Source of the DNA: Actinomycetota bacterium | GTDB lineage: Bacteria > Actinomycetota > Acidimicrobiia > Acidimicrobiales > Ilumatobacteraceae | Length of the DNA stretch: 64,000 nucleotides | NCBI GenBank assembly: GCA_963169665.1 | Contig: CAUJET010000204.1 | Coordinates: 1-64,000, forward strand | Direction of reading: 5' to 3' | Shown here: piece by piece, positions 34,738 to 46,536 of the stretch | How the letters are laid out: every line of letters begins with the position of its first letter | Position numbering within the stretch: the stretch's first letter is position 1 | The notes under the pieces: generated by a model | Database searches by the model: none | What the model was told of the DNA's origin: nothing | The model's input: only the letters and a program-made list of their open reading frames with translations | Program-made: the position numbers and the translations under genes

Positions 34738-35907
34738 TCAACGATGCGTCGCCGGTGCCGCGATCGCCGCTCGATAGACCGCGACGACCGCGTCGGTGAG
34801 CGCGTCCGGATCGAACGTCCGCATCGCCACCGCGAGGCCCTCCGCACCGATCGCCGCTCGTCGTTCGGGCGACCGGAGGAGGTCGACGAGGGCGTCGGCG
34901 AAGGCCGCCGCGTCGCCGACGGGCACGATCCTGGCGGACTCGCCGTCGACCAGGTGGCGGGTGACCGTGCCCACCGCCGTCGTCACGAGCGGCGCGCCGA
35001 TCGAGAGGCACTCGGCGACCGCCAGGGGCGATCCTTCCCAGATCGACGACAGCGCGACGACGTCGGCGGCGCGCATCTCGTCGATCGGGTTCGGGCGGTG
35101 ACCGGCGATCACGACGGCGTCGTCGAGGTCGAGCCGATGGCGCTCCGCCTCGACCGCAGCGCGCTCCGGACCGTCGCCCACCATCACTGCCCGCAGGTCG
35201 GGCACCTGACGACGGACGAGCGCCATCGCCCCCAGGAACATCGGGAGGTCCTTCTGGGAGTGGTGCCGCGCCACGATGACGACGAGCGGCGTATCGGGGC
35301 CGATGCCGTACGAGTCGCGAACCTCTCGGGCCGAGACGGTGGGTGTGCGTCGTGGCGACACCGGGAGGACGTCGTGTCGGCGGTCGGCCGGTTGGAGGTG
35401 CGCGACCCGCTCCCCGATCTCTGGGCTGATCACGATCACGTGGTCGACCCGGCGGACGATCGCCCGCTCCACCGATGACAGGAGGTGTCGGGCGGCGCCC
35501 TGCTGTGTGCCGGCGACGAGGTTGTGGATGGTGAGCACGAGGGGCGGTCGCTTCGCGCGACGGATGGTGAGCGCCACGAGAGCGGCCTTGAGTCCGTGCA
35601 CGTGTACCACCGAGGGCGCCCGGGGGCCGGTGACGAGCGGGGCGAGCTGACGTCGCGCCCTCAGGACGTCTCCCGGATGCCACGAGGTCGGCACGTCGAC
35701 ATCGGCCGTCTGATCGCCGACGCCGTCCATCACCCCGTGCGGCCCGGCCACGCCGACCCGCCAACCGCGCTCGCCGAGCCGACGTGCGAGCTCGCCGACG
35801 TGCATGCGGATGCCGCCGGTCGACGGGCCGAGCAACTGCAGGACGCTGCCCGCGTCCGGCCGTCCGACCCCGGAGGCGGGATGCAGGTACGGATCGGTCA
35901 CGGACAT
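34738..35907 (-). CDS. GT4-type glycosyltransferase
   Basis: The 389-residue GT-B protein has LLGPSTGGIRMHVGELARRL at the N-terminal donor/acceptor domain, LVVIVARHHSQKDLPMFLGA opening the second domain, and the retaining-GT4 EWEGSPLAVAECLSIG-like motif (IWEGSPLAVAECLS, with nucleotide-sugar-binding Glu). It should transfer a sugar to a lipid, glycan or metabolite; the acceptor is unknown. ATG 35907 is chosen over 35937. It lies 100 bases upstream of the phosphotransferase, possibly in the same unit, and is divergent from the FGGY kinase. Confidence 0.85.
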   Translation of the reverse strand: MSVTDPYLHPASGVGRPDAGSVLQLLGPSTGGIRMHVGELARRLGERGWRVGVAGPHGVMDGVGDQTADVDVPTSWHPGDVLRARRQLAPLVTGPRAPSVVHVHGLKAALVALTIRRAKRPPLVLTIHNLVAGTQQGAARHLLSSVERAIVRRVDHVIVISPEIGERVAHLQPADRRHDVLPVSPRRTPTVSAREVRDSYGIGPDTPLVVIVARHHSQKDLPMFLGAMALVRRQVPDLRAVMVGDGPERAAVEAERHRLDLDDAVVIAGHRPNPIDEMRAADVVALSSIWEGSPLAVAECLSIGAPLVTTAVGTVTRHLVDGESARIVPVGDAAAFADALVDLLRSPERRAAIGAEGLAVAMRTFDPDALTDAVVAVYRAAIAAPATHR

Positions 35908-36001
35908 GGCTCGACGGTGTAGCACGGTGGCTGCCACCGCGCCTCGACCGTCCGTTGCCCGTCCACCCCGCGAGCACGCCGGGTGTCCTGGTCGCCACGC
36001 G

Positions 36002-36007
36002 TACGCT
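36002..36007 (+). promoter_or_regulatory. -10 hexamer TACGCT of the FGGY kinase gene
   Basis: TACGCT ends seven bases before ATG 36015, with no Shine-Dalgarno sequence, fitting a leaderless TANNNT promoter and supporting that ATG against the longer ORF track start. Confidence 0.45.
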
Positions 36008-36014
36008 CGGTGAC

Positions 36015-37511
36015 ATGAGCGGATGCGTGCTGGCGATCGATCTCGGGACGGGCGGGCCGAAGGTGGCGCTGGTGGACGAGACCGGCACGACGCTCGCCTG
36101 GTCGTCGCAGCCGGTGGCCACCGTCTTCCTCGACGACGGTGGTGCCGAACAGGACCCGGAGCAGATGTGGCGAGCCGTGGTGACCGCGACGCGGACGACC
36201 CTCGCCGCCTGTGCGCCGGTGCCGCCGATCGTCGCGGTCGCGGTCACGAGCCAGTACATGAGCACGATCCCCGTGGCGGCCGACGGCCGCCCCACCGGGC
36301 CCTGCGTGCTCTGGATGGACAGCAGGGGTGCGGAGCACAACCTGTCGTTGCTGTCCGACGAGTCGTTCATGCTCTTCGTCGGCCGACACGGCCTGATCCC
36401 GCTGCCGAGCGGGAGCGACAACATCGCCCACGCACACGTGGTCGAGACGTTCCATCCCGAGGCATACGCGGCAGCGGTCGCGTTGGTCGAACCGATGGAC
36501 TACCTGAACGCCCGTCTCACCGGCCGCGTCTGCGCGACGCAGTCGACGGCCTTCGGTCAACTGGTCTGCGACAACCGCACCTGGGGTGCCACGGACTACG
36601 ACCCCGAGCTCGTGGCTGCCACGCGGTTGCGGCCCGACAAGCTCGCTCCGCTCGTCCCGATGCACGGCGTGATCGGCGAGGTCACGTCCACGGCGGCAGC
36701 AGAGCTGGGAATCGCGGCCGGCGTCCCGGTCGTCCCCGGCACGATCGACTCGATCACGTCCGCCGTCGGCACCGGCGCACTGACGGCAGATCGGGGCGCC
36801 GTGATCATCGGCACGACGTCGGTGATGGTGACGCACATCGGCGAGCACCGGGGCGACCTCGGGTCGGGGCTCCTCGCCGTGCCGAGCCCGGTGCCCGGGC
36901 GTTGGTACGTGATGGCCGAGAACGGTGTGGGCGGGCGCGCCCTCGAGTGGGCGGTGCGCCTGTTCGGCTACGGCGACGACATCGCCGGAGCGGTCGACGA
37001 CGCGGCGGCGCTCGTCGACGGTGCCGACGGCGTCGAGTTCGCACCGTGGCTCCTCGGCTCGATCGCACCCCGGCCGAACGACGACGTCCGCGCCGCGTTC
37101 ACCGGGCTGCACCTCCGCCACGACCGCCGCCACCTCACCCGGGCCGTGCTCGACGGCGTGGCCCTCAACCTCGGCTGGCTCCGACCTCCGATGGAGGACT
37201 TCGTCGGCTGCACGTGGCCCCACGTCGCCTTCGGCGGGGGAGGGGCCCAGAGCGACCTCTGGGCCCAACTGCTCGCGAACGCGCTCGATCGACCCGTGCA
37301 CCAACTCGACCAACCGCGCGCGACGAACGCTCGTGGTGCCGCGTTCCTCGCGTTCGCGGAACTCGGCACCATCGCGCTCGACGACGTGCCCTCGTTGCTG
37401 CGCGTGCGTGCGGTTCGCGATCCGGATCCGGCGCAGCGCCAGCGGGTCGCCGCGGCCTTGCGGCGGTTGCAGGCCCTGCACCCCGCGCTGTCGTTGCTGC
37501 CCGACGCCTGA
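36015..37511 (+). CDS. FGGY-family carbohydrate kinase (xylulokinase-like)
   Basis: The 498-residue protein has LAIDLGTGGPKVALVDETG, the first phosphate-binding loop, VLWMDSRG near the sugar site, IIGTTSVMVTHIG, the second phosphate loop, and AFGGGGAQSDLWAQLLANAL near the C-terminus. The layout is that of FGGY kinases, nearest to xylulokinase-like members, but the substrate cannot be fixed from motifs. No sugar transporter or isomerase gene is adjacent. Confidence 0.85.
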   Translation: MSGCVLAIDLGTGGPKVALVDETGTTLAWSSQPVATVFLDDGGAEQDPEQMWRAVVTATRTTLAACAPVPPIVAVAVTSQYMSTIPVAADGRPTGPCVLWMDSRGAEHNLSLLSDESFMLFVGRHGLIPLPSGSDNIAHAHVVETFHPEAYAAAVALVEPMDYLNARLTGRVCATQSTAFGQLVCDNRTWGATDYDPELVAATRLRPDKLAPLVPMHGVIGEVTSTAAAELGIAAGVPVVPGTIDSITSAVGTGALTADRGAVIIGTTSVMVTHIGEHRGDLGSGLLAVPSPVPGRWYVMAENGVGGRALEWAVRLFGYGDDIAGAVDDAAALVDGADGVEFAPWLLGSIAPRPNDDVRAAFTGLHLRHDRRHLTRAVLDGVALNLGWLRPPMEDFVGCTWPHVAFGGGGAQSDLWAQLLANALDRPVHQLDQPRATNARGAAFLAFAELGTIALDDVPSLLRVRAVRDPDPAQRQRVAAALRRLQALHPALSLLPDA

Positions 37512-37548
37512 ACCCGACCCGCCGGAGGTCCGGACGGCCGCACCGTCG

Positions 37549-37554
37549 TAGTGT
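37549..37554 (+). promoter_or_regulatory. -10 hexamer TAGTGT of the PLP-enzyme gene
   Basis: TAGTGT ends six bases before ATG 37561 and lies only 38 bases after the kinase stop, so the PLP-enzyme gene probably has its own leaderless promoter. Confidence 0.45.
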
Positions 37555-37560
37555 GAGGCC

Positions 37561-38943
37561 ATGGGCCTGTTTCCGTACGCCGACCGCTACCCCGTCAATC
37601 GCGAGCTCCCCACCACGGGCCGACCGAGGGCGGAGATCCTCGCCCAGATCGAGGAGATGTCCGCCGCCGAGGACGCCGTCGCCCACGAGGGCAAGATCAG
37701 CGGCTCGATCTACTCCGGCGACGAGGCGCACTACGCCTTCCTGAACGAGGTGTTCGGCCACTACAGCCACGCCAACGTCATCCAGCGCGACATGTACCCG
37801 AGCGCCACGCGGTTCGAGGGCGAGATCATCGCCATGACCGCTGCGCTGATGCACGCCCCCCAGCCGTGCGGCGTGCTCACCAGCGGCGGCACCGAGAGCC
37901 TGATGAACCCGCTGCTGGTGTACCGGGAGTGGGGCCGCGAGCGCGGCATCACCCAGCCGAACCTGGTGCTGCCCTCGACGGCGCACCCGGCGCTCCACAA
38001 GGGTGCTCACTACTTCGGCATCGAGGTGCGTGTCGCCACGGTCACCGACCAGTTCGTCGCCGACATGGACTCGGTCCGGTCGTTGGTCGACGAGAACACC
38101 GTCGCGCTCGCCGGCTCGGCCGGCAGCTACCCGCACGGCCTCATCGACCCGATCGGTGAGCTCAGCGATCTCGCCGTCGAACGCGGCATCAACCTGCACG
38201 TCGACGGCTGCCTCGGCGGGTTCATCCTCTGCTGGGGCGAGGAGCTCGGTGCAGGCGTGCCCGTGTTCGACTTCCGCCACCCGGGCGTGACGTCGATCAG
38301 CGCCGACACCCACAAGTACGGCTTCGGCCTGAAGGGCTCGAGCGTGCTGCTCTACCGCACTCCCGAGCTCCGCCGGAAGCAGTACTTCATCATGCCCGAC
38401 TGGGAGGGCGGCAACTACACGTCGCCCGGCATGAGCGGCTCCCGTTCCGGCGGCATCATCGCCGCCGCCTGGGCAGCGATGGTCACACTCGGTCGCGAGG
38501 GCTACCTCGCGATCGCGGCCGACATCTTCCGCACCGCGGCCCGGTTGCGCGAGATCATCGGCGAACACCCCGAGCTCCGCGTGCTCGGCGACCCGAAGTT
38601 CAACGTCGCCTTCGCCGCCTCGACCGCCGAGGCGCTGGGTGACGACCCGATCGACATCTTCCACGTCAACGACGCGCTCGCCGCGAAGCAGTGGCGGATG
38701 AACGGGCTGCAGCACCCGCCTGCCGTCCACTTCTGCATCACCCGACCGAACACCCTCCCCGGCGTGATGGACCGCTTCGCCGCTGATCTCCACGAGGCCG
38801 TCGGGTACGCCCGCGAGCGCCGTGGCACCCAGCCGCGGTCGGGCGCGACCTACGGCGCCGGCGGCGCGAGCATCCCCCGCGAGAAGGTGGCGGCGGGCAT
38901 CTCGGGCTGGCTCGATGCGACCCAGGCGTTGCCGCCTGCCTGA
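37561..38943 (+). CDS. Sphingosine-1-phosphate lyase-like PLP-dependent decarboxylase family protein
   Basis: The 460-residue fold-type I PLP enzyme has SGGTESLMNPLLVYRE for cofactor phosphate binding, HVDGCLGGF with the Asp facing the pyridine nitrogen, and the Schiff-base Lys (residue 252) in ADTHKYGFGLKGSSV. The DxHKYG..KGSS context and spacing match the sphingosine-1-phosphate lyase/glutamate decarboxylase branch more than aminotransferases. Bacterial members cleave phosphorylated long-chain bases or decarboxylate acids; which applies here is open. It lies directly upstream of the second complex I operon but appears independently expressed. Confidence 0.83.
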   Translation: MGLFPYADRYPVNRELPTTGRPRAEILAQIEEMSAAEDAVAHEGKISGSIYSGDEAHYAFLNEVFGHYSHANVIQRDMYPSATRFEGEIIAMTAALMHAPQPCGVLTSGGTESLMNPLLVYREWGRERGITQPNLVLPSTAHPALHKGAHYFGIEVRVATVTDQFVADMDSVRSLVDENTVALAGSAGSYPHGLIDPIGELSDLAVERGINLHVDGCLGGFILCWGEELGAGVPVFDFRHPGVTSISADTHKYGFGLKGSSVLLYRTPELRRKQYFIMPDWEGGNYTSPGMSGSRSGGIIAAAWAAMVTLGREGYLAIAADIFRTAARLREIIGEHPELRVLGDPKFNVAFAASTAEALGDDPIDIFHVNDALAAKQWRMNGLQHPPAVHFCITRPNTLPGVMDRFAADLHEAVGYARERRGTQPRSGATYGAGGASIPREKVAAGISGWLDATQALPPA

Positions 38944-38994
38944 ACCCGGGGCGACGGGACACCCCGAACAAACTTCGGCACAATGTCGGAGGGT

Positions 38995-39025
38995 TTGTGA
39001 GCCGATTCACGCGGCGTAGTAGCGT
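38995..39025 (+). promoter_or_regulatory. Promoter of the second complex I operon (TTGTGA-N19-TAGCGT)
   Basis: TTGTGA at 38995-39000 and TAGCGT at 39020-39025 are 19 bp apart. TAGCGT ends eight bases before ATG 39034, predicting a leaderless nuoA2 transcript. An inverted repeat ACAAAC-N19-GTTTGT (38968-38998) overlaps the -35 and may be an operator. Confidence 0.45.
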
Positions 39026-39033
39026 CCTGCGCG

Positions 39034-39399
39034 ATGTCAGAGTTTCTTCGCGACTACCTCACCGTGGTCTGGTTCGGGGCGATCGCCCTCGTGCTGGCCG
39101 GTCTGCTGCTGGGGATCGCAGCAGTGGTCCGCCCGAACAAGCCCAACGCCCAGAAGCTCATCGCCTATGAGAGCGGTGTCGATCCCGTGGGCGACGGCTG
39201 GTCACAGAGCCAGGTCCGCTACTACATCTTCGCCCTGCTCTTCGTGGTGTTCGACGTGGAAGCCGTGTTCATCTTCCCTTGGGCCACCCAGCTCGAACGG
39301 TACGGCTCGTTCGGTCTCGTCGAGATGGGTATCTTCGTCTTCGTCCTGCTCCTTGGCCTCGTGTACGCGTGGCGCAAGGGCGTCCTCCGCTGGGTGTAA
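39034..39399 (+). CDS. nuoA: NADH-quinone oxidoreductase subunit A (complex I-2)
   Basis: The 121-residue, three-helix protein has [19 protein letters not shown] and [20 protein letters not shown], the NuoA loop and acidic second helix. The conserved loop Cys (YECG) is replaced by YESG. The length is typical, unlike NuoA1. It opens the second complex I operon behind a leaderless-type promoter. Confidence 0.94.
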   Translation: MSEFLRDYLTVVWFGAIALVLAGLLLGIAAVVRPNKPNAQKLIAYESGVDPVGDGWSQSQVRYYIFALLFVVFDVEAVFIFPWATQLERYGSFGLVEMGIFVFVLLLGLVYAWRKGVLRWV

Positions 39400-39403
39400 C
39401 CAC

Positions 39404-39943
39404 ATGGGTCTTGTCGACAAGGGGCGGATGCCCAAACCACTGACGTCCCTGTTCAACCTCGGGCGTTCCTACAGCCTCTGGGTGTACCAGTGGGGTTTGG
39501 CGTGCTGCGCCATCGAGATGGGCGCGGCCTTCGGTTCGCCCCGCTACGACGTGATGCGCCTCGGCGTCATCCCGCTGCCCGCCAGCCCGCGCCAAGCCGA
39601 CCTGGTGGTCATCTCGGGCACCGTCACCGACAAGATGGCCCCGGCCATCAAGCGGCTCTACGAGCAGATGCCCGAGCCCAAGTACGTCATCTCCATGGGT
39701 TCGTGCGCCAACTGCGGCGGCCCGTACTGGGACAGCTACTCCGTCACCAAGGGCGTCGACCAGATCATCCCCGTCGATGTCTACGTGCCGGGATGCCCGC
39801 CCCGTCCGGAGGCCCTGCTCGAGGGCGTCGTGCTGCTGCAGCAACGCATCAAGAACGAAGACATGGGCGCCCGGTGGCGCGGCGAGGAGTACAAGGCGCT
39901 CGTGAAGGACCCGATCGTCGTGGGCGGTGGACCCGTTGAGTGA
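39404..39943 (+). CDS. nuoB: NADH-quinone oxidoreductase subunit B (complex I-2)
   Basis: The 179-residue protein has all N2 ligands: [25 protein letters not shown] and [14 protein letters not shown] 39404 lies four bases after the nuoA stop; the ORF track start is upstream in another gene. Its 3' end overlaps the start of nuoC. Confidence 0.95.
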   Translation: MGLVDKGRMPKPLTSLFNLGRSYSLWVYQWGLACCAIEMGAAFGSPRYDVMRLGVIPLPASPRQADLVVISGTVTDKMAPAIKRLYEQMPEPKYVISMGSCANCGGPYWDSYSVTKGVDQIIPVDVYVPGCPPRPEALLEGVVLLQQRIKNEDMGARWRGEEYKALVKDPIVVGGGPVE

Positions 39944-40637
39944 CACCTCGACCTCCCCCACTGCCGACGAGACGCCGGCCCTCGCGAGCGACACGCTCCG
40001 CGAGGGCATCGTCGACAAGTTGCGCGCCGCGCTCGGCGACCAGCTGCTCGACGTCAAGCTCGTGCCGGGCACCGACCTCTGGGCGCGCGTCGCCACCGAG
40101 GCCTGGCGCGACACCGGTCTCGCACTGCGCGACCAGGGCTTCCACTACTTCTGCTTCCTCTCGGCGATCGACTGGCTGCCCAGCCCGTACGGCCGCGGCG
40201 AGGACGATCCGACGGCGCCCGCTCCCGAGCGCTCGACCGAGATCGTGCACGGCTACACCGGCGGCGAGACACGCTTCCAGGTGTTCGCCCGGGTCACCGA
40301 CATCGAGCGTCACATCGGCGTCACGGTGAAGGCCGACGTGCCCGACGTCGCAGCCGGCGAGTCGCCCGTCATCGAGAGTTGGGTCACCAACTACGCGGGC
40401 GCCAACTGGCACGAGCGTGAGTGCCACGAGATGTTCGGCATCACCTTCGCCGGGCACCCCGACCTGCGGAACATGTACCTGCCCACCGACTTCGAGGGCT
40501 ACCCGCTGCGCAAGGACTTCCCGTTGCTCGCCCGGCTCGTGAAGCCGTGGCCGGGCATCGTCGACGTGGAGCCCCTCCCCGGCGAGGGAGACGAATCAAC
40601 CGACGCAGCGGCGGACGGCGAAGGAGCCTCGGCATGA
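39927..40637 (+). CDS. nuoC: NADH-quinone oxidoreductase subunit C (complex I-2)
   Basis: The 236-residue protein contains the 30-kDa signature [20 protein letters not shown] and [16 protein letters not shown]. Its N-terminus and acidic C-terminal tail make it longer than NuoC1. The start is either GTG 39927 or TTG 39936, both inside nuoB; GTG 39927 is given. The stop overlaps the nuoD ATG. Confidence 0.92.
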   Translation: MDPLSDTSTSPTADETPALASDTLREGIVDKLRAALGDQLLDVKLVPGTDLWARVATEAWRDTGLALRDQGFHYFCFLSAIDWLPSPYGRGEDDPTAPAPERSTEIVHGYTGGETRFQVFARVTDIERHIGVTVKADVPDVAAGESPVIESWVTNYAGANWHERECHEMFGITFAGHPDLRNMYLPTDFEGYPLRKDFPLLARLVKPWPGIVDVEPLPGEGDESTDAAADGEGASA

Positions 40638-41806
40638 CCGACCTGATCGATCGTCAGAAGCTCAGCTACATCGCGGCCCAGGCCGCCGATGCACGTCTGA
40701 ACGTCGAGCTCGAGACCGAGGGCATGACCCTCAACATCGGGCCCCAGCACCCCGCCACCCACGGCACCCTGCGCATCATCGTCCGCCTCGACGGTGAGCA
40801 GGTGGTGTGGGCCGACCCGTCGGCCGGCTACATGCACCGCGGGTACGAGAAGCTCACCGAGGTCCGTACCTTCCCGCAGGTCACCACGCTGATCAACCGC
40901 ATCGACTGGCTCGGCAGCTTCGCCAACGAAGTGCCGTTCATCCTCGCCGCCGAGCAGCTGATGGACATCGAGGCGCCGCCGCGTGCGCAGTGGATCCGCA
41001 CGATCCTGTTCGAGCTCAGCCGCATCGCCAACGTGTCGCTGTTCCTCGGCGACCTCGGCGTGCAGCTCGGCGCGATCACCCCGGTGTTCATGGCGTTCCG
41101 CGACCGCGAGTACGTGCTGAACCTGATCGAGGGCGCCACCGGTGGTCGGTTCCACCCCAACTTCGACCGCATCGGCGGCCTCAAGGACGACCTGCCCAAG
41201 GGCTGGATCGACGAGACCCGTCAGGTCATGAAGAAGCTCCGCAACTTCTGCGACGAGATCGAGAACCTGCTCTTCGGCAACAAGATCTTCCAGGACCGCA
41301 CCCGCGGCATCGGCGTCATCCCGCCGGCCGTGGCCCAGCAGTACGGCCTCTCGGGCGCCAACCTGCGCGCCAGCGGTGTCGACTGGGACCTGCGTCGTGA
41401 CCAGAAGATCGCGCTCGCCTACGACAAGGTCGACTTCAAGGTCTGGACCCACCCGGACGGCGACAGCTTCGCCCGCTGCTGGATCCGCCTGCAGGAGACC
41501 CGCGAGGCCACCAAGATCGTCGACCAGCTCCTCGACGGGATCCCGTCGGGGCCGGTCATGGCCAAGGTGCCGCGCATCATCAAGGTGCCCGAGGGCGAAG
41601 CCTGGGTGAGCACCGAGAACCCGCTCGGTGAGATGGGCTACTACGTGGTGAGCCAGGGCGACCTCGGCCCGTTCCGCGTGAAGATCCGCACGGCGAGCTT
41701 CAACAACATCTCGATCGTGCCGTGGGTGCTCCGTGGCGTGTACGTCCCCGACGTCATCACCATCCTCGCCTCGCTGTACTTCATCCTCGGAGACATCGAC
41801 AAGTGA
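40634..41806 (+). CDS. nuoD: NADH-quinone oxidoreductase subunit D (complex I-2), HRG type
   Basis: The 390-residue quinone-cavity subunit contains NIGPQHPATHGTLR and GYMHRGYEKLTEVRTFPQV. The HRG arginine corresponds to the residue that NDUFAF7 symmetrically dimethylates in mitochondrial NDUFS2; NuoD1 has Thr there. The C-terminus ends LGDIDK instead of the usual DR. A MidA/NDUFAF7-type methyltransferase ends this operon. ATG 40634 overlaps the nuoC stop. Confidence 0.95.
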   Translation: MTDLIDRQKLSYIAAQAADARLNVELETEGMTLNIGPQHPATHGTLRIIVRLDGEQVVWADPSAGYMHRGYEKLTEVRTFPQVTTLINRIDWLGSFANEVPFILAAEQLMDIEAPPRAQWIRTILFELSRIANVSLFLGDLGVQLGAITPVFMAFRDREYVLNLIEGATGGRFHPNFDRIGGLKDDLPKGWIDETRQVMKKLRNFCDEIENLLFGNKIFQDRTRGIGVIPPAVAQQYGLSGANLRASGVDWDLRRDQKIALAYDKVDFKVWTHPDGDSFARCWIRLQETREATKIVDQLLDGIPSGPVMAKVPRIIKVPEGEAWVSTENPLGEMGYYVVSQGDLGPFRVKIRTASFNNISIVPWVLRGVYVPDVITILASLYFILGDIDK

Positions 41807-42849
41807 TCGCCGTCGACCTTCCCTATTGGGCACAGTCGCTGCTGCGGGTGCTCGGCGGCACGGTCGCCGTGCTGCTCCCCGCGGGCACGATCGTGTACCT
41901 GTTCCTGTTCAAGATGATGAGCTTCATGCAGAGTCGTCTCGGACCCATGGAGGCCGGCCCGTACGGCTCCATGCAGCTGTTCGCCGAGGTCGGCAAGTGG
42001 CTGCAGAAGGAGGACATCCAGCCAGCGCTGGCGGACAAGAAGATCTTCAAGATCGCCCCGCTGATCGTCCTGGTGAGCACCTTCATCCTGGTGGCCGTGG
42101 TGCCCTTCGGCCCCGACGCCTACTTCACCGACTTCGAGGCGGGCGTGTTCTACGCCCTGGCCGTCAGCTCGGTGAGCGTGCTCGGCATCCTCATCGCCGG
42201 CTGGTCGAGCGCCAACAAGTACTCGCTCCTCGGCGGTCTGCGCGCCGCCGGTCAGCTCATCGCCTACGAGCTCCCGATGGTGCTCGCCGTCGTCGGCGTG
42301 GTCATCCAGGCCGGCTCGATGAACATGCAGCAGATCGTGTTCGCCCAGAACCACGGCTCGATCTTCGGTTGGGACGGCGTCGGCAACCCGTACGTCCTCA
42401 CCCAGTTCGTCGCCTTCGGCGTGTTCATGATCGCCGTGCAGGCCGAGCTCACCCAGACGCCGTTCGACATGCCGATCGCCGAGTCCGAACTCGTGTCCGG
42501 ATACATGACGGAGTACTCGGGCTTCCGCTTCCTCATCTTCTTCATCGCCGAGTTCGCCAACGTCGGCATCTTCGCCCTCATCGCGAGCGTGCTGTTCCTC
42601 GGCGGCTGGGGTGTCCCGTTCAGCTGGTTCGGCTGGGACTCGATGGACGCGGTCGACGACTGGATGAACGTCGTCGGGCCGCTGATCATGATCGGCAAGA
42701 TGCTCGCCCTGTCGTTCCTCATCATGTGGGTGCGTTTCAGCTATCCCCGACTCCGTGAGGACCAGCTGCAGCGCTTCGCCTGGAAGGTGCTCATCCCCGT
42801 GTCACTCGTGAACATCATGCTGACCGCGATCTTGAAGGTGGCCTTCTGA
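41803..42849 (+). CDS. nuoH: NADH-quinone oxidoreductase subunit H (complex I-2)
   Basis: The 348-residue protein has [22 protein letters not shown] in the first loop, [13 protein letters not shown], and [21 protein letters not shown], the acidic E-channel loop. GTG 41803 overlaps the nuoD stop. It follows nuoD directly: nuoE, nuoF and nuoG, which lie between D and H in complex I-1, are absent. Confidence 0.95.
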   Translation: MIAVDLPYWAQSLLRVLGGTVAVLLPAGTIVYLFLFKMMSFMQSRLGPMEAGPYGSMQLFAEVGKWLQKEDIQPALADKKIFKIAPLIVLVSTFILVAVVPFGPDAYFTDFEAGVFYALAVSSVSVLGILIAGWSSANKYSLLGGLRAAGQLIAYELPMVLAVVGVVIQAGSMNMQQIVFAQNHGSIFGWDGVGNPYVLTQFVAFGVFMIAVQAELTQTPFDMPIAESELVSGYMTEYSGFRFLIFFIAEFANVGIFALIASVLFLGGWGVPFSWFGWDSMDAVDDWMNVVGPLIMIGKMLALSFLIMWVRFSYPRLREDQLQRFAWKVLIPVSLVNIMLTAILKVAF

Positions 42850-43364
42850 TGGGGTTCTTGAAGGATCGCTACAACGAGTACGGCAAGGGCATGTCGGTCA
42901 CGCTCAACACCTTCGTGCAGACCGTGAAGCCGAAGAAGTTGGGCGGCGGCGCCGCCACCGTCCAGTACCCCCGCGAGAAAGAGGCGCCGCCCATCCGGGC
43001 GCGTGGCGTCATCGCGCTCCGCGAGGACAACTGCACGTCGTGCATGCTCTGCGCCCGCAGCTGCCCCGACTGGTGTATCTACATCGAAGGTCACAAGGAG
43101 CTGGCACCGCCGCGCCGCGCCGGTGGCGCACCCCGCAAGGTGAACAAGCTCGACCGGTTCGACATCGACTACGCGTTGTGCATGTACTGCGGCATCTGTG
43201 TCGAGGTCTGCCCGTTCGACGCGCTCTTCTGGAGCCCCGAGTACGAGTACAGCGAGCCCCGCATCGCCGACCTGCTGCACGACAAGACCAAGCTCGGCGA
43301 GTGGATGGAGACGGTGCCCGAGGCGCCCGAGCTCGAGGCCGGCGCGGAGAAGAAGAAGAAGTGA
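42849..43364 (+). CDS. nuoI: NADH-quinone oxidoreductase subunit I (complex I-2)
   Basis: The 171-residue subunit has [15 protein letters not shown] and [12 protein letters not shown] for N6a and N6b. It ends with a Glu/Lys-rich tail. In a complex without NuoEFG it is the outermost iron-sulfur subunit and thus the likely entry point for electrons from ferredoxin or another donor. It overlaps nuoH and nuoJ by TGATG and GTGA. Confidence 0.94.
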   Translation: MGFLKDRYNEYGKGMSVTLNTFVQTVKPKKLGGGAATVQYPREKEAPPIRARGVIALREDNCTSCMLCARSCPDWCIYIEGHKELAPPRRAGGAPRKVNKLDRFDIDYALCMYCGICVEVCPFDALFWSPEYEYSEPRIADLLHDKTKLGEWMETVPEAPELEAGAEKKKK

Positions 43365-43885
43365 GCGCCGTGATCCTCGCCGACGACATCTACGTGGCCC
43401 AGAACATCGGCTTCGGCATCATCGCCGCGGTCATGATCGTCGGTGCCCTCAAGGTGGTCACCAGCAAGAACGTCGTGCACGCGGCCCTGTCGCTCGTGCT
43501 CGTGCTCGCCGGCGCCGCCGCCCAGTACCTCCTCCTCGCCGCCGAGTTCGTGGCCGTCACCCAGGTGCTGGTCTACGTCGGCGCCGTCATGGTGCTGTTC
43601 CTGTTCGGTGTGATGCTCACCCGGGCCAAGCTCGGCCAGGAGGGCGACCTCAACAACAAGAACGCCCTGCTCGGCGTGCCGGTCGCGCTGCTGATGCTCG
43701 GCGTCATGTCGTGGGTGCTCATCGACGGTTTCGAGGACACCAAGCTCCCGCAGGACGGCGACCAGGTCTCCGTCCAGGCGGTCAGCGACAGCATCTTCAA
43801 GCCGTACCTGCTGCCGTTCTGGGCGCTGTCGTTCGTGCTCCTCGCCGCTGTCATCGGCGCCATCGTGCTGGCCAGGAAGGACTGA
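43361..43885 (+). CDS. nuoJ: NADH-quinone oxidoreductase subunit J (complex I-2)
   Basis: The 174-residue, five-helix protein carries [20 protein letters not shown], the NuoJ third helix. GTG 43361 overlaps the nuoI stop; an in-frame GTG at 43370 is an alternative. A hydrophilic loop with Asp/Gln precedes the last helix. Confidence 0.93.
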   Translation: MSAVILADDIYVAQNIGFGIIAAVMIVGALKVVTSKNVVHAALSLVLVLAGAAAQYLLLAAEFVAVTQVLVYVGAVMVLFLFGVMLTRAKLGQEGDLNNKNALLGVPVALLMLGVMSWVLIDGFEDTKLPQDGDQVSVQAVSDSIFKPYLLPFWALSFVLLAAVIGAIVLARKD

Positions 43886-43892
43886 GGCCGCG

Positions 43893-44192
43893 ATGTTGAT
43901 CAACAACTTCCTGCTGCTCGGCGCGGTGCTGTTCTGCATCGGCGTCTACGGCGTGATCGCCCGCAAGAACGCCGTCATGGTGCTGATGAGCATCGAGCTG
44001 ATCCTCAACTCGGTGAACATCAACCTCCTCGCGTTCAGCCAGCTGCACGACAACGTCGACGGCAACACGTTCGCGCTGTACATCATCGCCGTGGCCGCCG
44101 CCGAGGTCGGTGTGGGTCTCGCGATGGTGCTGCTCATCTATCGCAACCGCAAGAGCATCTCGCTCGACGAACTCTCCGAGATGAAGGGCTGA
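43893..44192 (+). CDS. nuoK: NADH-quinone oxidoreductase subunit K (complex I-2)
   Basis: The 99-residue, three-helix protein has LMSIELILNSVNINLLAFS and VAAAEVGVGLAMVLLIYR with the two membrane glutamates. It starts seven bases after the nuoJ stop and three bases before nuoL. Confidence 0.94.
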   Translation: MLINNFLLLGAVLFCIGVYGVIARKNAVMVLMSIELILNSVNINLLAFSQLHDNVDGNTFALYIIAVAAAEVGVGLAMVLLIYRNRKSISLDELSEMKG

Positions 44193-44195
44193 TTC

Positions 44196-46523
<2,328 letters not shown>

Positions 46524-46536
46524 GGACAGCTGAACC

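Noticed and set aside
38944-38966. CGGGG-N10-CCCCG after the PLP enzyme as terminator
   Set aside because: The stem is only five base pairs with a large loop and no T-tract, too weak to call.
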